From positions 930,001 to 994,000 of the forward strand of contig NZ_CP007490.1 of assembly GCF_000699505.1 (NCBI RefSeq): 64,000 nt of DNA, in the 5' to 3' direction. The translations under genes and the position numbers were made by a program. Positions 1 to 8,879 of the stretch are shown in pieces (position 1 is the first letter of the stretch; the number at the start of each line of letters is the position of its first letter). The notes under the pieces were generated by a model that was given only the letters and a program-made list of their open reading frames with translations, searched no databases and had not been told where the DNA came from. The stretch is from Rhodoluna lacicola. GTDB taxonomy: Bacteria > Actinomycetota > Actinomycetes > Actinomycetales > Microbacteriaceae.

Positions 1-958
1 TAAGCATGGCCCGCAGGGCAACCAAGGTTTTTCCTGAGCCAACCTCTCCCTGAAGCAACCGATTCATGGGGTGTGACTTGCCGAGATCAGCTGCAATTTC
101 TTGCCCAACCGAAATCTGCCCGTTGGTTAATTTGAACGGCAAGGAATCATCAAATTGCTCAAGTAGCTTGCCCGCACCAGCAACTCTAGGGGTTGCCTTA
201 ATGTGTTGGTTTTCTGCACGACGCAGCAAGAGAGTAGCTTGCAGAGCAAATGCTTCATGGAACTTAAGGGTTTCGCGCGCTGCCTGCCAATCTGCATGCT
301 TTTCTGGTCGATGAATATTCCTGATTGCCTCGTCGAGTGAAAGTAATCTATTGAGCTCAACCACCTCGACGGGAAGCTCATCTTGGATTGGGCCAATTGT
401 GTCGAGAACAACCGCCATTGATCGCTGAATTGCCCAGGTGGTCACGCTTGAGGCGGCAGGATAAATAGGAATCGGCAGATCTGCCCAGCGCTTGGCATCT
501 TCGTCTGAAATCTCTTCAGGAAAAAGCTCGTAATCCGGATGCGCAAGTTGAAGTTTGCCCTGATAGCTGCTGACCTTACCGGCAAACAATCCTCGAGCAC
601 CGGTTCGCAATTCTTTCTGACGCCAGGACTGATTAAAAAATGACAGCGTCATGAAGCCGTGGCCATCAGTGATTCGCACTTCAAGAATGCTGCCGCTGCG
701 ACCCTTCATGCGGCGTTCACGAACCTCAACGATGTCGGCAACAACAGTTGCCGGTTCGCCCAATGGTATTTCGCTAATTGGCGTTAGCTCTCCCCTGGTT
801 GAGTATCGACGCGGAAAATGCATCAACAAATCTGAAACGGTGCCCAGTCCCAAATTTTTAGCGAACGACCTTGCGGTGCGGTCACCCAGCACACGGTCTA
901 GCGGTTCGATTGGAAGCAGCATGCTTCTATCTTCGCTGGTTGTCATTGGCCAATCCAT
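1..958 (-). CDS. recG: ATP-dependent DNA helicase RecG, N-terminal part (runs off left edge)
   Basis: This is the first ~319 codons of the branched-DNA helicase that remodels stalled forks and Holliday junctions. Reading leftward, the protein opens with the RecG wedge/OB region (LLMHFPRRYSTRGELTPI, then RITDGHGFMTLSFFNQSW). It reaches the helicase core with QGEVGSGKTLVALRAML (Walker A) just before the window ends; the DEXH box and the C-terminal motor lie outside. Two in-frame ATGs are possible, at 958 (MDWPMTTSED) and 946 (MTTSED), and I cannot choose firmly. It is divergent from rsmD with only ~40 bases between the starts. RecG next to RsmD is a common actinobacterial arrangement. Confidence 0.93.
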   Translation of the reverse strand, partial: MDWPMTTSEDRSMLLPIEPLDRVLGDRTARSFAKNLGLGTVSDLLMHFPRRYSTRGELTPISEIPLGEPATVVADIVEVRERRMKGRSGSILEVRITDGHGFMTLSFFNQSWRQKELRTGARGLFAGKVSSYQGKLQLAHPDYELFPEEISDEDAKRWADLPIPIYPAASSVTTWAIQRSMAVVLDTIGPIQDELPVEVVELNRLLSLDEAIRNIHRPEKHADWQAARETLKFHEAFALQATLLLRRAENQHIKATPRVAGAGKLLEQFDDSLPFKLTNGQISVGQEIAADLGKSHPMNRLLQGEVGSGKTLVALRAML

Positions 959-998
959 TAGGCGAGGCTGTAGGTGCGGCACTTATGATTGGAGTCTT

Positions 999-1571
999 AT
1001 GACAAGAATCATCGGTGGCATTGCCGGTTCAAGACAACTGACCAGCCCAGCCAAAGTAACCAGACCAACCAGCGACCGAATTCGTGAATCAATCTTTAAT
1101 CGGTTGGCTTCACGCGATCGCCTTGATAACGAGAGGGTCCTAGACCTTTACGCGGGCACTGGGGCACTTGCTCTGGAGGCAATTAGCCGCGGAGCGATTT
1201 CCGCGATGTTGGTTGAGCGCGATGGTAAGGCTGCAGCGGTGTGCATAAAAAACTGCCAGCTAGTTCAGAAAGCTTTAGAAAAAGAGGGTTTCTTCGAGGC
1301 CGTAACCAAAGTGGCAAACAAGTCTGTGCAAAATTTTCTGAACACCGATACCGCGGAGTATTCGCTAGTTTTTATTGACCCCCCATATGAGGTCTCTAAC
1401 GATGAGGTCATCGAAAACCTCGAGGCGCTGCTGCCGAGACTAAGTACAGATGCAATCGTGATGGTGGAACGATCAAGTCGTTCGGCTGCCCTGGCCATTC
1501 CTACTGGACTAGAACTAGATGAAGAAAAGTCCTATGGTGACACCGCCATATATTGGCTAACGCGTGGCTAA
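999..1571 (+). CDS. rsmD: 16S rRNA (guanine966-N2)-methyltransferase RsmD
   Basis: 190-residue SAM-dependent methyltransferase that modifies G966 of 16S rRNA. The start MTRIIGGIAGSRQL is the typical RsmD opening, followed by RPTSDRIRESIFNRL. The SAM-binding motif is VLDLYAGTGALALEAISRG and the catalytic NPPY-type motif appears as FIDPPYE. The frame stays open far upstream, but that extension lies over recG and does not resemble RsmD, so the ATG at 999 is chosen. It ends in a strong hairpin shared with the convergent gltA. Nothing in the gene looks unusual. Confidence 0.93.
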   Translation: MTRIIGGIAGSRQLTSPAKVTRPTSDRIRESIFNRLASRDRLDNERVLDLYAGTGALALEAISRGAISAMLVERDGKAAAVCIKNCQLVQKALEKEGFFEAVTKVANKSVQNFLNTDTAEYSLVFIDPPYEVSNDEVIENLEALLPRLSTDAIVMVERSSRSAALAIPTGLELDEEKSYGDTAIYWLTRG

Positions 1572-1574
1572 GCA

Positions 1575-1606
1575 AAAATCCCCCGAAGTTATCGGGGGAT
1601 TTTTTA
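1575..1606. terminator. Bidirectional intrinsic terminator between rsmD and gltA
   Basis: A near-perfect stem of about 12 bp (AAAATCCCCCGA paired with TCGGGGGATTTT, five-base loop) is flanked by A-runs on one side and T-runs on the other. It lies between the convergent ends of rsmD and gltA and can serve both. Confidence 0.9.
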
Positions 1607-1613
1607 TTTGGTC

Positions 1614-2903
1614 TTAACCAAAGAAACCTTTGAGCGAACGCTCTGGTTCACCAACGTAAATCTGCTGTGGGCGACCAATCTTTGTAGCCGGATCCACGTT
1701 CATTTCGCGCCAGTGAGCAATCCAGCCTGGTAAACGACCCATAGCAAAAAGTGCGGTGAACATACGCGGCGGGAATCCAAGTGCCTTGTAAATTACACCG
1801 GTGTAGAAGTCCACGTTTGGATACAACTTGCGCTCTTGGAAGTACGGATCTGCAAGTGCAGCAGCCTCTAGTTCTTTGGCAATCTGAAGCAATGGGTCTT
1901 TCACCCCAAGTTCAGCTAGAACCTGATCTGCGGTGGCCTTCACGATTCGTGCACGCGGGTCAAGGTTTTTGTAAACACGGTGACCGAATCCCATCAAGCG
2001 AATTCCGTCTTCCTTGTTCTTAACACGCTGAATAAAGGCTTGCACGCTTTCACCCGAATCTTGGATGTGCTGAAGCATCTCGAGGACAGCTTCATTTGCG
2101 CCACCGTGCAGCGGACCAAACAGGGCGTTGATACCTGATGAAACAGATGCAAATAGATTCGCCTGACTTGATCCAACTAGTCGAACTGTAGAAGTTGAGC
2201 AGTTTTGCTCGTGGTCGGCGTGCAAAACCAAAAGAGTGTCAAGTGCCTTGGTCACAACCGGGTTCTGCACGTAATCCTCGGCCATGTTTCCAAAGTTCAA
2301 GCGCAAGAAGTTCTCTACGTAGTTCAGCGAATTGTCTGGGTAAAGCAACGCCTGGCCCATGCTGTTCTTGTGTGAATAAGCCGCCAAGGTTGGTAGTTTT
2401 GCCAGGAGTCGAATGGTTGAAAGCTCAACCTGCTCTGGATCGTGCGGATCTAGTGAATCCTGATAAAAAGTTGACAGCGCAGAAACTCCAGCTGCCAACA
2501 CAGCCATTGGGTGAGCATTCTGCGGCATTGCGTGAAATAGATTCTTGAGATCCTCGTGCACCAGAGTGTGGCGCTGAATTTTTTCTTCAAATTTCTTTAG
2601 CTCGGCTGGAGTTGGCAGCTCACCGTAAATAAGTAGCCAAGCTGTCTCTAGGAAAGATTTTGTGCCAGCGAGTTGTTCAATTGGATAACCACGGTGGCGC
2701 AAAATTCCTTTTTCACCGTCGATAAAGGTGATTGCAGACTTGGTTGAAGCGGTGTTTACGAAACCTTGGTCGTATGCGGTAAGCCCAGTCAATGATGTGA
2801 GTTTCGAAATATCCACTGCATCGTGTCCGTCTACGGCAGAAATTACGGGTAGCTCTACGGTGATGTCTCCATAGGTGACTGTTACTTTATCGCTCGAGGT
2901 CAT
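1614..2903 (-). CDS. gltA: Citrate synthase (type II hexameric class)
   Basis: 429 residues, the usual length for GltA. It condenses acetyl-CoA and oxaloacetate to citrate, the first step of the TCA cycle. The catalytic triad is visible: His266 in GPLHGGANE, His308 in GFGHRVYK and Asp365 in NVDFYTG; the CoA/oxaloacetate region HADHEQNCSTSTVR lies at 228-241. The N-terminal beta-rich extension typical of the NADH-regulated bacterial type is present (residues 1-50). It lies 40 bases downstream of dapC on the same strand and may be the last gene of a mshB-like/fdxA/dapC/gltA transcript. The convergent terminator follows. Confidence 0.97.
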   Translation of the reverse strand: MTSSDKVTVTYGDITVELPVISAVDGHDAVDISKLTSLTGLTAYDQGFVNTASTKSAITFIDGEKGILRHRGYPIEQLAGTKSFLETAWLLIYGELPTPAELKKFEEKIQRHTLVHEDLKNLFHAMPQNAHPMAVLAAGVSALSTFYQDSLDPHDPEQVELSTIRLLAKLPTLAAYSHKNSMGQALLYPDNSLNYVENFLRLNFGNMAEDYVQNPVVTKALDTLLVLHADHEQNCSTSTVRLVGSSQANLFASVSSGINALFGPLHGGANEAVLEMLQHIQDSGESVQAFIQRVKNKEDGIRLMGFGHRVYKNLDPRARIVKATADQVLAELGVKDPLLQIAKELEAAALADPYFQERKLYPNVDFYTGVIYKALGFPPRMFTALFAMGRLPGWIAHWREMNVDPATKIGRPQQIYVGEPERSLKGFFG

Positions 2904-2943
2904 CGAAGCTCCTAGTGCTTTGTTTATGCCTTGATTAGGCCTT

Positions 2944-4053
2944 TTATAAGCCTATGGCATCGCGCAACCTGCGCGCTCCCTCGGCAATTTTGTCATCGGT
3001 GGCTGTAATTGAGAAGCGAACATAGTCGGTGCTGTGCTCGCCATAGAAAGTTCCAGGCACTACAACAATGCCAAGCTCTGCCATGCGATCTACCGTGCTC
3101 CAACAGCTTTCGCCGAGGGTAGCCCAAAGATACAAACCCGCCTGGCTTTCGGCAAGGCGAAATCCGTAAGCCCTTACAGCATCAAGCAGCACCTCGCGAC
3201 GCTCTCGATAAATTTCTTTTTCAATCTTTACGTGCTCCTCGTCACCAAGGGCCACAATCATGGCTCGCTGCACTGGGCCGGGGGTGTTCAAACCAGAGTG
3301 CATACGCAGATTAACCAGGCCCTTAATCAAAGAAGCCTCACCCACAGCAAAAGCGGCGCGGTAACCGGCCATGTTTGACTGCTTACTCAACGAGTAAACC
3401 GCCATTACCCCTTCATGGCTATCTCCACAAACTCGAGGATCTAAAACACTTGGAATTAATTTTTCACTCCACTCACCCCAACCAAGCTCGGCGTAACACT
3501 CGTCACTGGCGAGCAAGGCACCAAGTTCACGCGCCCGATCAACCGCCGCCTTCATTTCGGCAACGTCCATGACGCGACCATCCGGGTTTCCCGGCGAATT
3601 TATCCAAATCAATTTGGCGTTGCTAGGCCACTTAGCAGGGTCATCCTCTGAAATGATTTCGGCTCCGCACAGGGCTGCCCCAACGACGTAGGCAGTGTAG
3701 GCAACCTTGGGTTGCACCACCACATCACCCGGCCCCAGCCCCATCAGCAAAGGCAACCAAGAAATTAGTTCTTTTGATCCGATCGTCGGCATGACCTGAT
3801 CGGGTTTCAAGCCAGTGACTCCGCGTCGGCGAGCAAACCACTCAACAACTGCTGCTTTGAATTCGGGTGAACCGCCGGTAGATGGGTACCCCGGAGCGTT
3901 TGAAGAAGCATTAAGAGCTTCTTGAATAATCGTTGGCGTTGGATCTACCGGTGAGCCAACTGATAGATCAACCGCCCCGCCCTCGTGCAGTGCCGCTTTA
4001 GCCGCATACGGCTTGAGTTGCTCCCACGGGTACTCGGGCAGTCGATCGAACAT
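2944..4053 (-). CDS. dapC: Succinyldiaminopimelate transaminase DapC
   Basis: 369-residue class I/II PLP aminotransferase. The PLP lysine is Lys224 in SLSKQSNMAGYR; NSPGNPDG (153-159) and SDECYAELGW (183-192) carry the Asn, Asp and Tyr that hold the cofactor. DapC transfers an amino group from glutamate in the succinylase branch of lysine/meso-diaminopimelate synthesis. Its position 20 bases after a fdxA-type ferredoxin gene is the classic actinobacterial fdxA-dapC pair, which supports DapC over other aminotransferases. I cannot exclude a broader substrate range. Confidence 0.9.
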   Translation of the reverse strand: MFDRLPEYPWEQLKPYAAKAALHEGGAVDLSVGSPVDPTPTIIQEALNASSNAPGYPSTGGSPEFKAAVVEWFARRRGVTGLKPDQVMPTIGSKELISWLPLLMGLGPGDVVVQPKVAYTAYVVGAALCGAEIISEDDPAKWPSNAKLIWINSPGNPDGRVMDVAEMKAAVDRARELGALLASDECYAELGWGEWSEKLIPSVLDPRVCGDSHEGVMAVYSLSKQSNMAGYRAAFAVGEASLIKGLVNLRMHSGLNTPGPVQRAMIVALGDEEHVKIEKEIYRERREVLLDAVRAYGFRLAESQAGLYLWATLGESCWSTVDRMAELGIVVVPGTFYGEHSTDYVRFSITATDDKIAEGARRLRDAIGL

Positions 4054-4073
4054 TTCTGACTTTCCTAAAGTGC

Positions 4074-4394
4074 CTATTGGGCCTGATTAGGAAGCGCAGT
4101 AATTACTGGGTGGTCAGAATTAATTAGCCCAACCTTGGCCGCACCACCAGGTGAACCTATCTCACTGAAAAATTCGACGTTTGCTTTGTAATACTCAGAC
4201 CACTGAGAAGGTAGATCATCTTCGTAGTAGATGGCCTCTACAGGACAAACTGGCTCACAAGCTCCACAGTCAACACACTCATCGGGGTGAATGTAAAGCA
4301 TGCGGTCACCCTCATAGATGCAGTCAACCGGGCACTCCTCAATACAGGCCTTGTCTTTTACATCCACGCAAGGAAGCGCGATTACGTAAGTCAA
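4074..4394 (-). CDS. fdxA: Seven-iron ferredoxin FdxA (3Fe-4S/4Fe-4S)
   Basis: 106-residue cytoplasmic electron carrier. Cys9, Cys17 and Cys50 fit the ligands of a 3Fe-4S cluster, and Cys21, Cys40, Cys43 and Cys46 those of a 4Fe-4S cluster (CVDCGACEPVCPVEAIYYEDD). The long C-terminal tail after residue 60 is normal for actinobacterial FdxA. Electron partners such as cytochromes P450 or oxidoreductases are not in the window. It lies directly before dapC and 29 bases after the PIG-L deacetylase gene. Confidence 0.95.
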   Translation of the reverse strand: MTYVIALPCVDVKDKACIEECPVDCIYEGDRMLYIHPDECVDCGACEPVCPVEAIYYEDDLPSQWSEYYKANVEFFSEIGSPGGAAKVGLINSDHPVITALPNQAQ

Positions 4395-4423
4395 TGGAAA
4401 TCCTTTCGGGAACTGCTTCTAGT

Positions 4424-5554
4424 TTAACGATGGCCGCGTGAACTTCGGCGCCACGCCCCAGGTTGAATCTTTGGAAACATGATTACCAGCGCAAAAATTC
4501 CGATCGAACCATAAGCCCAGATATTGCCGGCATCGTTGCCAGGAATGAACAACTCCCCGCCCGGTTGGCGCTGAGCCAGCCAAAAAATTGTTCCGGCCAG
4601 CGTGGCGGTAACTAGGTAGAGGGCTCCGCGGCTGCGACGAAGAAGGCGCAAGGCCACAGCCAGTGACACCGTCATAACCAAAGCAACAATTAACCCGATA
4701 GGGGTCTGAGCATCGGTGTTTGCCTTCACCTGATGCATCATCGTGCCGGCAAGTCCCAGCAGGACACCCAGCGGCATCGCCCATAGAAAAGTTAGAGCAG
4801 AGCGAATTCCCACGAGTGCGCTGGGTGAAGATTTGCGAACTCGTTCAGGCCGGTCGTATCTGATTTCCTTGCCCGGCACGACCGAGTAGGTCTCGGCGTG
4901 CACAGCAACCTGACTAGCGTGAGCTTCAAGCGCAGCTTTCTTCACGGCTGCTGTTTTGGCGTTTCCAATCTCGGCGTCAAACGGCTCTCTAGGTTCGGCG
5001 ATCACCCAAAATTGCGGAGCTCGAGAACGACTCTGCTTGGCAAATTTTCGAATCGCCATTGCTGTTGCATCGTGAGCCATTTTGTGATCCGGGTGACCAA
5101 ATCCGCCGCGGCGGTTGTAAGTCAAAACTGCGTCAGGTTTGAATTCTCTAATTTTTGCGACGATGTCGTCAGCAATGATGGTTGTGGAAGCGGCAGATAA
5201 TGCAAGTTCATCAAGATCACGAGGCTTGGCTGGCTTTCCCCATGGGTTTATTCGCATTCCAGAATCAAGGTACGCACGGGTTCCCGCGAAAGCGTGTTGC
5301 ACGTTTCCAAAGGCTTTTAGCGCCTCCATTAATTCGGAGGCTCTAAATGAACCCATAGCGGCTAGGTCACCTTCTAGGGACTTGAGCTCGTCTAGCTTTA
5401 CCTTGCCACGTTCGCCACGGGTTAGGGTGAAAACCATCACCTCAGCTTTAGCCGAGATGCGATCAGCAATCACATGTCCGGTGAAAAGACTCTCGTCATC
5501 TGGGTGCGCGTGCACAATCAGCAGACGCTTTGGAGCGAATTTAGCTTTAGCCAT
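4424..5554 (-). CDS. PIG-L/LmbE-family deacetylase with C-terminal membrane domain (MshB-like)
   Basis: 376 residues in two parts. Residues 1 to about 245 form a zinc-dependent N-acetylglucosaminyl deacetylase fold, with the metal motif AHPDDE (His17, Asp20) and the second metal His in GGFGHPDHKMAHDA. The last ~120 residues hold about four hydrophobic helices with short loops and a basic end. In Actinobacteria this family includes MshB, which deacetylates GlcNAc-inositol during mycothiol synthesis. A SigR/RsrA pair at 42.6-43.5 kb makes mycothiol use plausible. MshB itself is soluble and ~300 residues, so the membrane tail is unusual and the exact substrate is uncertain. A different PIG-L deacetylase is possible. 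Confidence 0.8.
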   Translation of the reverse strand: MAKAKFAPKRLLIVHAHPDDESLFTGHVIADRISAKAEVMVFTLTRGERGKVKLDELKSLEGDLAAMGSFRASELMEALKAFGNVQHAFAGTRAYLDSGMRINPWGKPAKPRDLDELALSAASTTIIADDIVAKIREFKPDAVLTYNRRGGFGHPDHKMAHDATAMAIRKFAKQSRSRAPQFWVIAEPREPFDAEIGNAKTAAVKKAALEAHASQVAVHAETYSVVPGKEIRYDRPERVRKSSPSALVGIRSALTFLWAMPLGVLLGLAGTMMHQVKANTDAQTPIGLIVALVMTVSLAVALRLLRRSRGALYLVTATLAGTIFWLAQRQPGGELFIPGNDAGNIWAYGSIGIFALVIMFPKIQPGAWRRSSRGHR

Positions 5555-5570
5555 GCTTCAACTTTAGGTT

Positions 5571-5604
5571 AAAAACAAAACCCTCGGCTTAACGCCGAGG
5601 GTTT
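5571..5604 (-). terminator. Intrinsic terminator downstream of typA
   Basis: Stem AAACCCTCGGC paired with GCCGAGGGTTT with a short loop. On the minus strand it is followed by a T-rich run (complement of AAAAACAAAA), so it ends the typA transcript before the PIG-L deacetylase gene. Confidence 0.85.
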
Positions 5605-5617
5605 CGATTTGAATCAA

Positions 5618-7531
5618 TTAGTTCTTGTCGCTAGCGTGCTTGCGCTGTGAATACAGGCGGGCACGAACGTTTGAATCTAGCTCAACCTTGCGAATGCGAG
5701 TCGCCTCAGGGGTAACTTCAACACATTCATCTTCGCGAGCAAATTCAAGACACTCTTCAAGAGATAGTGTGCGCGGTGGGGTTAGCGACTGGAATTCGTC
5801 AGACGAAGCTGCACGCATGTTGGTGAGCTTCTTTTCTTTTGTAATGTTGACTTCCATATCATCGGCACGTGAGTTTTCACCGACAACCATTCCTGCGTAA
5901 ACCTCGCTGGTTGGCTGCACAAAGAATGTGCCACGCTCTTGCAGGCCGATCATCGCAAACGGTGTAACAACACCTGCTCGGTCAGCAATTAGCGAGCCGT
6001 TATTGCGCGTGGTGATCTCTCCTGCCCAAACGTCGTAGCCGGCTGAAATTGCGTTAGCGATACCGGTTCCCTTGGTCTGGGTTAGGAATTCGGTTCGGAA
6101 ACCGATTAGGCCTCGGCTAGGAACACGGAACTCCATGCGAGTCCAACCGGTTGAGTTGGCAACCATGTTCTTCATCTGTCCCTTGCGCGCTGCAAGTAGC
6201 TGCGTCATTGCGCCCAAGAATTCTTCTGGAACGTCAATGGTTAGGTCTTCGTAAGGCTCGTGCAGTTTGCCATCGATGCGCTTGGTAACCACCTGTGGCT
6301 TTCCAACGGTTAGTTCGTAGCCCTCGCGACGCATCTGCTCCACCAGAATCGCTAGAGCAAGCTCACCACGACCCTGAACTTCCCATGCGTCAGGACGCTC
6401 GGTAGGAAGTACCTTGATTGACACGTTACCGATTAGCTCTTTGTCGAGACGGTCCTTAACCAAACGCGCAGTTACCTTTGCACCCTTTACGCGACCAGCC
6501 ATCGGTGAAGTGTTGATACCGATGGTCATCGAGATAGCAGGGTCGTCAACTGTAATCATTGGCAACGGGCGAACGTCATTTGGATCAGCAAGAGTTTCAC
6601 CGATGGTGATATCTTCGATTCCCGCAACCGCAACAATGTCACCTGGGTTTGCTTCCTCAGTTGGGAAGCGCTCAAGTGCCTTGGTCTTTAGAAGCTCGGT
6701 GATCTTTACGTTCTGAGTTGTGCCATCCTGGCGAACCCAAGCAACCTGCTGACCCTTTTTCAAGGTCCCGTTGAAGATGCGTAACAAGGCAAGACGACCC
6801 AAGAATGGAGAAGCGTCAAGGTTGGTAACGTGTGCCTGAAGCGGTGCCTCATCGTCGTACTTCGGAGCTGGAATGAACTTCATGATTGCGCCAAATAGCG
6901 GCTCAAGGTTTTCACCTTCAGGAAGAGTGCCGTCGGCAGGTTTGGTTAGTGACGCAATTCCGGCGCGACCAGACGCGTAAATAATCGGAAGTTCCAGAAT
7001 GCCATCGATGTCTAGATCTGGCACGGTGTCGTGAAGGTCAGACGCAAGACCTAGCAATAGGTCGTGTGTTTCTTCAACTACTTCGTCAATGCGTGCATCG
7101 GTGCGGTCTGTTTTGTTGACCAGCAGGATAACCGGCAGTTTTGCCTCAAGTGCCTTACGAAGAACGAAGCGAGTCTGCGGCAATGGACCTTCAGATGCAT
7201 CAACAAGAAGTACAACGCCGTCAACCATCGAGAGACCGCGCTCAACCTCGCCACCAAAGTCCGCGTGACCTGGGGTGTCAATAACGTTGATTGTGATTTC
7301 CTTGCCGCCAGAGTGGTCACCCTTGTAAGCAATAGCGGTGTTCTTAGCGAGAATGGTGATTCCCTTTTCGCGCTCAAGGTCGCCTGAGTCCATAACGCGC
7401 TCGCCTACTGCGGCGTGGTCGCTGAACGAACCGGTCTGGCGAAGCATGGCGTCAACCAGTGTGGTCTTACCGTGGTCTACGTGGGCAACAATTGCGACGT
7501 TGCGCAAGTCATCTCTGGTGGCCTGAGCCAT
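5618..7531 (-). CDS. typA: Translational GTPase TypA/BipA
   Basis: 637-residue ribosome-associated GTPase needed for ribosome assembly and stress or cold adaptation. G1 is AHVDHGKT (16-23), G3 is DTPGHADFGGEVERG and G4 is LLVNKTDR, followed by the EF-G-like domain II, domain III/V and the TypA-specific C-terminal domain ending in basic residues. Length and architecture are normal for the family. It appears to be a single-gene transcript: its own terminator lies downstream, and a 185-base divergent intergenic region with an inverted repeat lies upstream. Confidence 0.97.
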   Translation of the reverse strand: MAQATRDDLRNVAIVAHVDHGKTTLVDAMLRQTGSFSDHAAVGERVMDSGDLEREKGITILAKNTAIAYKGDHSGGKEITINVIDTPGHADFGGEVERGLSMVDGVVLLVDASEGPLPQTRFVLRKALEAKLPVILLVNKTDRTDARIDEVVEETHDLLLGLASDLHDTVPDLDIDGILELPIIYASGRAGIASLTKPADGTLPEGENLEPLFGAIMKFIPAPKYDDEAPLQAHVTNLDASPFLGRLALLRIFNGTLKKGQQVAWVRQDGTTQNVKITELLKTKALERFPTEEANPGDIVAVAGIEDITIGETLADPNDVRPLPMITVDDPAISMTIGINTSPMAGRVKGAKVTARLVKDRLDKELIGNVSIKVLPTERPDAWEVQGRGELALAILVEQMRREGYELTVGKPQVVTKRIDGKLHEPYEDLTIDVPEEFLGAMTQLLAARKGQMKNMVANSTGWTRMEFRVPSRGLIGFRTEFLTQTKGTGIANAISAGYDVWAGEITTRNNGSLIADRAGVVTPFAMIGLQERGTFFVQPTSEVYAGMVVGENSRADDMEVNITKEKKLTNMRAASSDEFQSLTPPRTLSLEECLEFAREDECVEVTPEATRIRKVELDSNVRARLYSQRKHASDKN

Positions 7532-7581
7532 AGGAACATCCTCATTGTGAGCGCGCCAAACATAGTTGACGCATTGTTTGA

Positions 7582-7601
7582 GATAAATCTTGAAATTTAT
7601 C
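7582..7601. promoter_or_regulatory. Inverted repeat in the typA / DCC divergent intergenic region
   Basis: GATAAAT-CTTGAA-ATTTATC is a perfect 7-6-7 inverted repeat about 50 bases upstream of the typA start and 115 upstream of the DCC gene. It could be an operator or part of an AT-rich promoter. I see no other copy and no regulator next to it. Confidence 0.35.
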
Positions 7602-7716
7602 GGTGTGAATTAGGGGGTGCAGAACTGCATCTTTAAGCCCCTGCGCTTTCAGTCTACCTGCGAAAGCCCCCAAAAGGCAGGGATAAAAGGGCAGAAACAA
7701 CAAGTACCCTGAGTAT

Positions 7717-8088
7717 GTGAACACCGATGCCTTGCTTATCTATGACGGAGATTGCGCTTTTTGCAAGCAAAGCCTGAAGTGGGCTCTCGATAAACTACCT
7801 GCTTTCTGCCGCTACGTGGCTTTTCAGAAAGTGGATTTCAACGCTTTGGGGCTAAACCTTGCCGATGTGCAGCAACAGGTGTGGCTTATCGACGGCGATC
7901 GCAAGCTCGGCGGACATTTGGCGGTCAGCTGGCTTTTTAGGAATCAGCCCGCTTTGGGTTGGAGGGTCCTTGGTTGGCTAATCAAGGCATTTTCACCTAT
8001 TTCAGCCCGTGTATATAGATGGGTAGCTAAAAATAGACATCGCCTACCGGGCGGAACAGCGGAATGCACGATTGATGACAAACCGTAA
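7717..8088 (+). CDS. DCC-family (DUF393) thiol-disulfide oxidoreductase-like protein
   Basis: 123 residues with the family signature DGDCAFC near the start (Cys13 and Cys16 as a CxxC pair) and the GGHLAVSWLF motif in the middle. The family is predicted to be thioredoxin-fold redox proteins, but most members have no proven substrate. The start is GTG at 7717; the ATG two bases earlier runs straight into a stop. The end overlaps the next gene by 14 bases, so the two are probably co-translated. Confidence 0.85.
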   Translation: MNTDALLIYDGDCAFCKQSLKWALDKLPAFCRYVAFQKVDFNALGLNLADVQQQVWLIDGDRKLGGHLAVSWLFRNQPALGWRVLGWLIKAFSPISARVYRWVAKNRHRLPGGTAECTIDDKP

Positions 8089-8821
8089 GCAAATAACTTT
8101 TGAGATCATCATCGTCTTTGCCCTGAGTCTTGGGGCATCGGCGGTTTACTCAATTGTCTCGCTAATCGCGAAACTCACTGCCGAAGCGGGCCTTGCAGGG
8201 CAGACCACCTTAATTAATGGGGCGATGGCGCAGCGTGAATGGCTGGATTTCACCTATCAGATTCTTTCAATCGCTTTTGGCCTAGCTCCGGTGGCTCTAG
8301 CTCTCTACTTGCTATGGCAAAGCGTGGGCAGACCATTTGAAGCAATCGGTTTGCAGTTGGCGAACCCAGGCTTTTGGATCTGGCGGGGCTTTGCTCTGGC
8401 GGCGGTGATTGGAATTCCAGGTCTAGCTCTGTACGTGGGGTCTCGCCTGCTGGGAATTTCTTCAAAAATAGTTCCTGCCGACCTAAACGAATATTGGTGG
8501 ACTATTCCAATTCTTTTGTTGGCAGCGGTAAAGGCATCCTTACTTGAAGAAGTTTTGGTTATCGGGTACCTGTTTGACCGACTACAAAGACTTGGGATTA
8601 AGTCAAACGGGCAAATTCTGATTAGCGCTGCGCTCAGAGGCAGCTACCACTTGTATCAGGGTTTTGGCGGTTTCATCGGAAACTTTGTGATGGGTCTAGT
8701 TTTTGGCTGGGCCTACAAAAAATGGGGGCGAGTAATGCCCTTGGTATTGGCGCACTTTATTTTGGATGCAGTTTCTTTCGTTGGCTACTCACTTATCGGC
8801 AACTCGCTACCTCTTCCTTGA
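8075..8821 (+). CDS. CPBP-family intramembrane metalloprotease-like protein
   Basis: 248 residues with about seven to eight membrane helices. The Abi/CPBP motifs are recognisable: a double glutamate (LLEEVLVIGYLF), a conserved His in the second motif (LRGSYHLYQGFGGF) and a third in VLAHFILD. The residue that is often Arg in EExxxR is Ile here, as far as can be judged by eye, while the Glu and His residues remain. Bacterial members are proposed membrane proteases or bacteriocin-immunity-type proteins; the substrate is unknown. ATG at 8075 is preferred to TTG at 8072. Confidence 0.82.
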   Translation: MTNRKQITFEIIIVFALSLGASAVYSIVSLIAKLTAEAGLAGQTTLINGAMAQREWLDFTYQILSIAFGLAPVALALYLLWQSVGRPFEAIGLQLANPGFWIWRGFALAAVIGIPGLALYVGSRLLGISSKIVPADLNEYWWTIPILLLAAVKASLLEEVLVIGYLFDRLQRLGIKSNGQILISAALRGSYHLYQGFGGFIGNFVMGLVFGWAYKKWGRVMPLVLAHFILDAVSFVGYSLIGNSLPLP

Positions 8822-8879
8822 GAAGCCATCAGATGCGATTTTGCTTCTGGCTGGTATCTTTACCTTGTTGGCTAAAAAG

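Noticed and set aside
651-998. Open frame continuing upstream of rsmD
   Set aside because: It lies antisense over recG, whose protein sequence is clearly conserved, and RsmD homology begins at the ATG at 999.
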